In this document: one piece after another, positions 5,817-7,207 of the stretch
Position numbering within the stretch: the stretch's first letter is position 1
Layout: the number at the start of each line of letters is the position of its first letter
Origin: Acidimicrobiales bacterium
GTDB taxonomy: Bacteria > Actinomycetota > Acidimicrobiia > Acidimicrobiales > RAAP-2
Length of the DNA stretch: 7,207 bases
Direction: 5' to 3'
Assembly: GCA_017882985.1 (NCBI GenBank)
Contig: JADGOK010000036.1
Span: 1-7,207 of the forward strand
Made by a program: the position numbers and the translations under genes
The notes under the pieces: generated by a model
Told to the model about the DNA's origin: nothing
The model's database searches: none
The model's input: the letters and a program-made list of their open reading frames with translations, nothing else

Positions 5817-7046
5817 ATGTCATCATTGGAGATTCGCGTCGAGCCGTCATCAATGGGTTTTGACGCAGTTCGCCTAAAGAGAATTCAGACCCACTTCGAT
5901 AGGTACGTCGCCGACCGGCGCCTGCCGGGATGGCTCGCGACCGTGTCGCGAGGTGACGAACTCGTCTGGACCGGTAAGGGGGGCCACCGCGATCGCGAGC
6001 TCGACCTCGCCGTCACCGACGACACGATGTGGCGCATCTACTCAATGACCAAGCCATTGACGTCGATCGCCGCCATGATGTTGTACGAGGAGGGTCGTTT
6101 CGACCTCAATGACGACGTCGGTCAGTGGATCGAGGATCTGCGCGAGCCGCGCGTGTACGTGAGCGGCCCACCGACCAGCCCCGTGACGGTGCCCGCGCTC
6201 GAGCCGGTGCGCGTGCACCACCTGCTCTCGCACATGAGCGGTCTGACCTACGGCTTTCAACACACCCACCCGGTCGACGCGATCTATCGCAGCAAGGGCT
6301 ACGACTTCGCGTACGCCTCCGACGCCACCCTCGTCCAGGCGGTGCACGACTGGTGCACGAGTCCGTTGCTCTTTCAACCGGGCAGCAGCTGGAACTACTC
6401 GGTCTCGACCGACGTGCTGGGTCGCCTCGTCGAGTTGTGGAGTGGTCAGGACCTCGACGTCTTCTTTCGCGAGCGTATCCTCGATCCGCTCGGGATGGAC
6501 GACACCGATTGGTGGTGCCCCGAGGACAAACAGGACCGCCTGGCGATGCTGTACGTCCCGTTCGAACGTGATTCACTCCGCTACGAGGACTTCGCGAAGG
6601 CCGCGACCCGACCCCGGCAGTTCTTCGACGGTGGAGGGGGACTGGTGTCGACCGCGCACGACTACGAGCGCTTCATGAGCATGCTGCTACGAGGTGGAGA
6701 ACTGAACGGTGTGCGGCTCATCTCAAGGCGCACCTTGCAACTGATGACGGAGAATCACCTGCCCAACGACGCAGACCTTGAGGAGACGGCAATCGACTCA
6801 TTCTCGGCGGTCGATCACGCTGGCGTGGGTTTTGGTCTCGGTTTCTCGGTGGTCATTGACCGGCGAAAGAATAAGAGTCTGGCGTCGGAAGGAACGTTCG
6901 CCTGGGGTGGTGCGGCCTCGACGGCGTTCTGGGTCGACCCGGTCGAGGATCTCACCGTCGGCTTCTATACCCAGTTGTTGCCGAGCGGCACGTACCCGAT
7001 CCGTCGTGATTTGCAGCAGCTGGTCTACCAGGCACTCGTTGATTGA
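5817..7046 (+). CDS. Serine hydrolase, beta-lactamase/EstB-like family
   Basis: This is a serine hydrolase of the class C beta-lactamase / penicillin-binding-protein-like fold. Members include esterases, D-aminopeptidases and other hydrolases, so the substrate cannot be inferred. The nucleophile motif SxxK is SMTK at residues 76-79 (IYSMTKPLTS). The second motif tyrosine is probably Tyr194 in WNYSVSTDVLG. The third box, normally K/H-T-G, is WGG at 363-365 (FAWGGAASTAFWVDP), as in EstB-type esterases. LLSHMSGLTYGF (136-147) is another family landmark. There is no signal peptide, so a cytosolic location is likely, which argues against a periplasmic antibiotic-degrading beta-lactamase. The ATG at 5817 has GGAGG 5 nt upstream. 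A GTG at 5805 in frame would place the ribosome site inside the gene. The 409-residue length is normal. It lies 47 bp after cinA, with no terminator seen between them. Confidence 0.92.
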   Translation: MSSLEIRVEPSSMGFDAVRLKRIQTHFDRYVADRRLPGWLATVSRGDELVWTGKGGHRDRELDLAVTDDTMWRIYSMTKPLTSIAAMMLYEEGRFDLNDDVGQWIEDLREPRVYVSGPPTSPVTVPALEPVRVHHLLSHMSGLTYGFQHTHPVDAIYRSKGYDFAYASDATLVQAVHDWCTSPLLFQPGSSWNYSVSTDVLGRLVELWSGQDLDVFFRERILDPLGMDDTDWWCPEDKQDRLAMLYVPFERDSLRYEDFAKAATRPRQFFDGGGGLVSTAHDYERFMSMLLRGGELNGVRLISRRTLQLMTENHLPNDADLEETAIDSFSAVDHAGVGFGLGFSVVIDRRKNKSLASEGTFAWGGAASTAFWVDPVEDLTVGFYTQLLPSGTYPIRRDLQQLVYQALVD

Positions 7047-7062
7047 ACCAAGGGAGGTGAGG

Positions 7063-7134
7063 ATGATCCACCTGGGGCTCCGTAACAGCCCTTCACGAGT
7101 GGTGCCGGAAAATCCCCGGCGATGTGTGCGCTGA
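7063..7134 (+). CDS. Small ORF, 23 codons; possible leader peptide or small protein
   Basis: This gene was not recognised. A very good Shine-Dalgarno (GGGAGGTGAGG, 7052-7062) leads directly into ATG 7063. The peptide begins MIHLGLRNSP and ends ENPRRCVR before TGA at 7132-7134. It is basic, with five Arg, three Pro and one Cys, and has no hydrophobic segment or signal. It starts 16 nt after the hydrolase stop and ends 24 nt before the next candidate start. Its length, strong ribosome site and position just upstream of a gene fit a regulatory leader peptide. It could also be a chance frame. The frame is open far upstream inside the hydrolase gene, but that part is a shadow of the hydrolase reading frame. 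Confidence 0.5.
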   Translation: MIHLGLRNSPSRVVPENPRRCVR

Positions 7135-7153
7135 CAAAAGGGTGCAGCGGGGG
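7104..7153 (+). promoter_or_regulatory. Possible alternative RNA hairpins spanning the small ORF end and the next ribosome site
   Basis: GCCGG (7104-7108) pairs with CCGGC (7116-7120) around a 7-base loop inside the small ORF. CGCTG (7129-7133) pairs with CAGCG (7145-7149) and includes part of the small ORF stop codon. ATCCCCG (7112-7118) can instead pair with CGGGGGT (7148-7154), which contains the likely ribosome site of the next gene. The first and third pairings share bases and exclude each other. The stems are short, and this was found by eye, not by energy calculation. Confidence 0.3.
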
Positions 7154-7158
7154 TCCAC

Positions 7159-7207
7159 ATGACGATCCCGAAACCCAATGAAGATGGGGCCAATGACTAC
7201 TACAACT
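7159..7207 (+). CDS. Start of an unidentified protein gene, cut by the right edge
   Basis: ATG at 7159 has GGGGG (7149-7153) 5 nt upstream as a possible ribosome site. It opens a frame that stays open to the window end: MTIPKPNEDGANDYYN, 16 codons. The short polar N-terminus with no signal sequence suggests a cytosolic protein, but nothing identifies its family. The same-strand order and short spacing suggest it continues the run of plus-strand genes. Confidence 0.5.
   Translation, partial: MTIPKPNEDGANDYYN

Noticed and set aside
5817..7046. The hydrolase as an antibiotic-resistance beta-lactamase.
   Set aside because: No signal peptide is present, and the third motif is WGG, as in EstB-type esterases, rather than the KTG of class C beta-lactamases.
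1..7207. CRISPR arrays, insertion sequences, toxin-antitoxin pairs or defence genes.
   Set aside because: No direct-repeat arrays, transposase frames, terminal inverted repeats or known defence domains were seen on either strand.

Overview
The window is GC-rich, nearly gap-free bacterial chromosome, most likely from an actinomycete-type (Actinomycetota) organism. The evidence is the GC-rich third codon positions, GTG starts, a tRNA-Ser without encoded CCA, and the gene order rimO–pgsA–cinA, which is known from Actinobacteria and relatives. A finer placement such as Acidimicrobiia would be a guess. No mobile element, CRISPR array, phage gene or other sign of an accessory island was seen.

Left part, minus strand (1–2304): a compact operon for a polar amino-acid ABC importer. 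It is transcribed right to left as an exported substrate-binding protein, a membrane permease and an ATPase that runs off the left edge. The permease stop and ATPase start overlap (GTGA), and the binding-protein and permease genes are 5 bp apart. The three products would form one importer.

Divergent spacer (2305–2499): it separates the importer operon from plus-strand genes. It holds candidate -10 elements for both directions and two small perfect inverted repeats.

Right part, plus strand (2500–7207): a tRNA-Ser(GCU) gene, a strong hairpin, then rimO (methylthiolation of ribosomal protein S12), pgsA (phosphatidylglycerophosphate synthase) and cinA (CinA with an NMN-deamidase-type C-terminal domain). 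The last three overlap at their ends and are clearly one transcription unit. A cytosolic serine hydrolase of the beta-lactamase/esterase family follows after 47 bp. Next comes a 23-codon small ORF with the best Shine-Dalgarno sequence in the window, and then the first 16 codons of a further gene cut by the right edge.

Most of the window is ordinary housekeeping and transport sequence. The least explained piece is the end (7047–7158). There the small ORF contains sequence that could pair with the ribosome-binding site of the next gene, so it may be a regulatory leader peptide. This is a hypothesis; no previously undescribed system can be demonstrated from this window.
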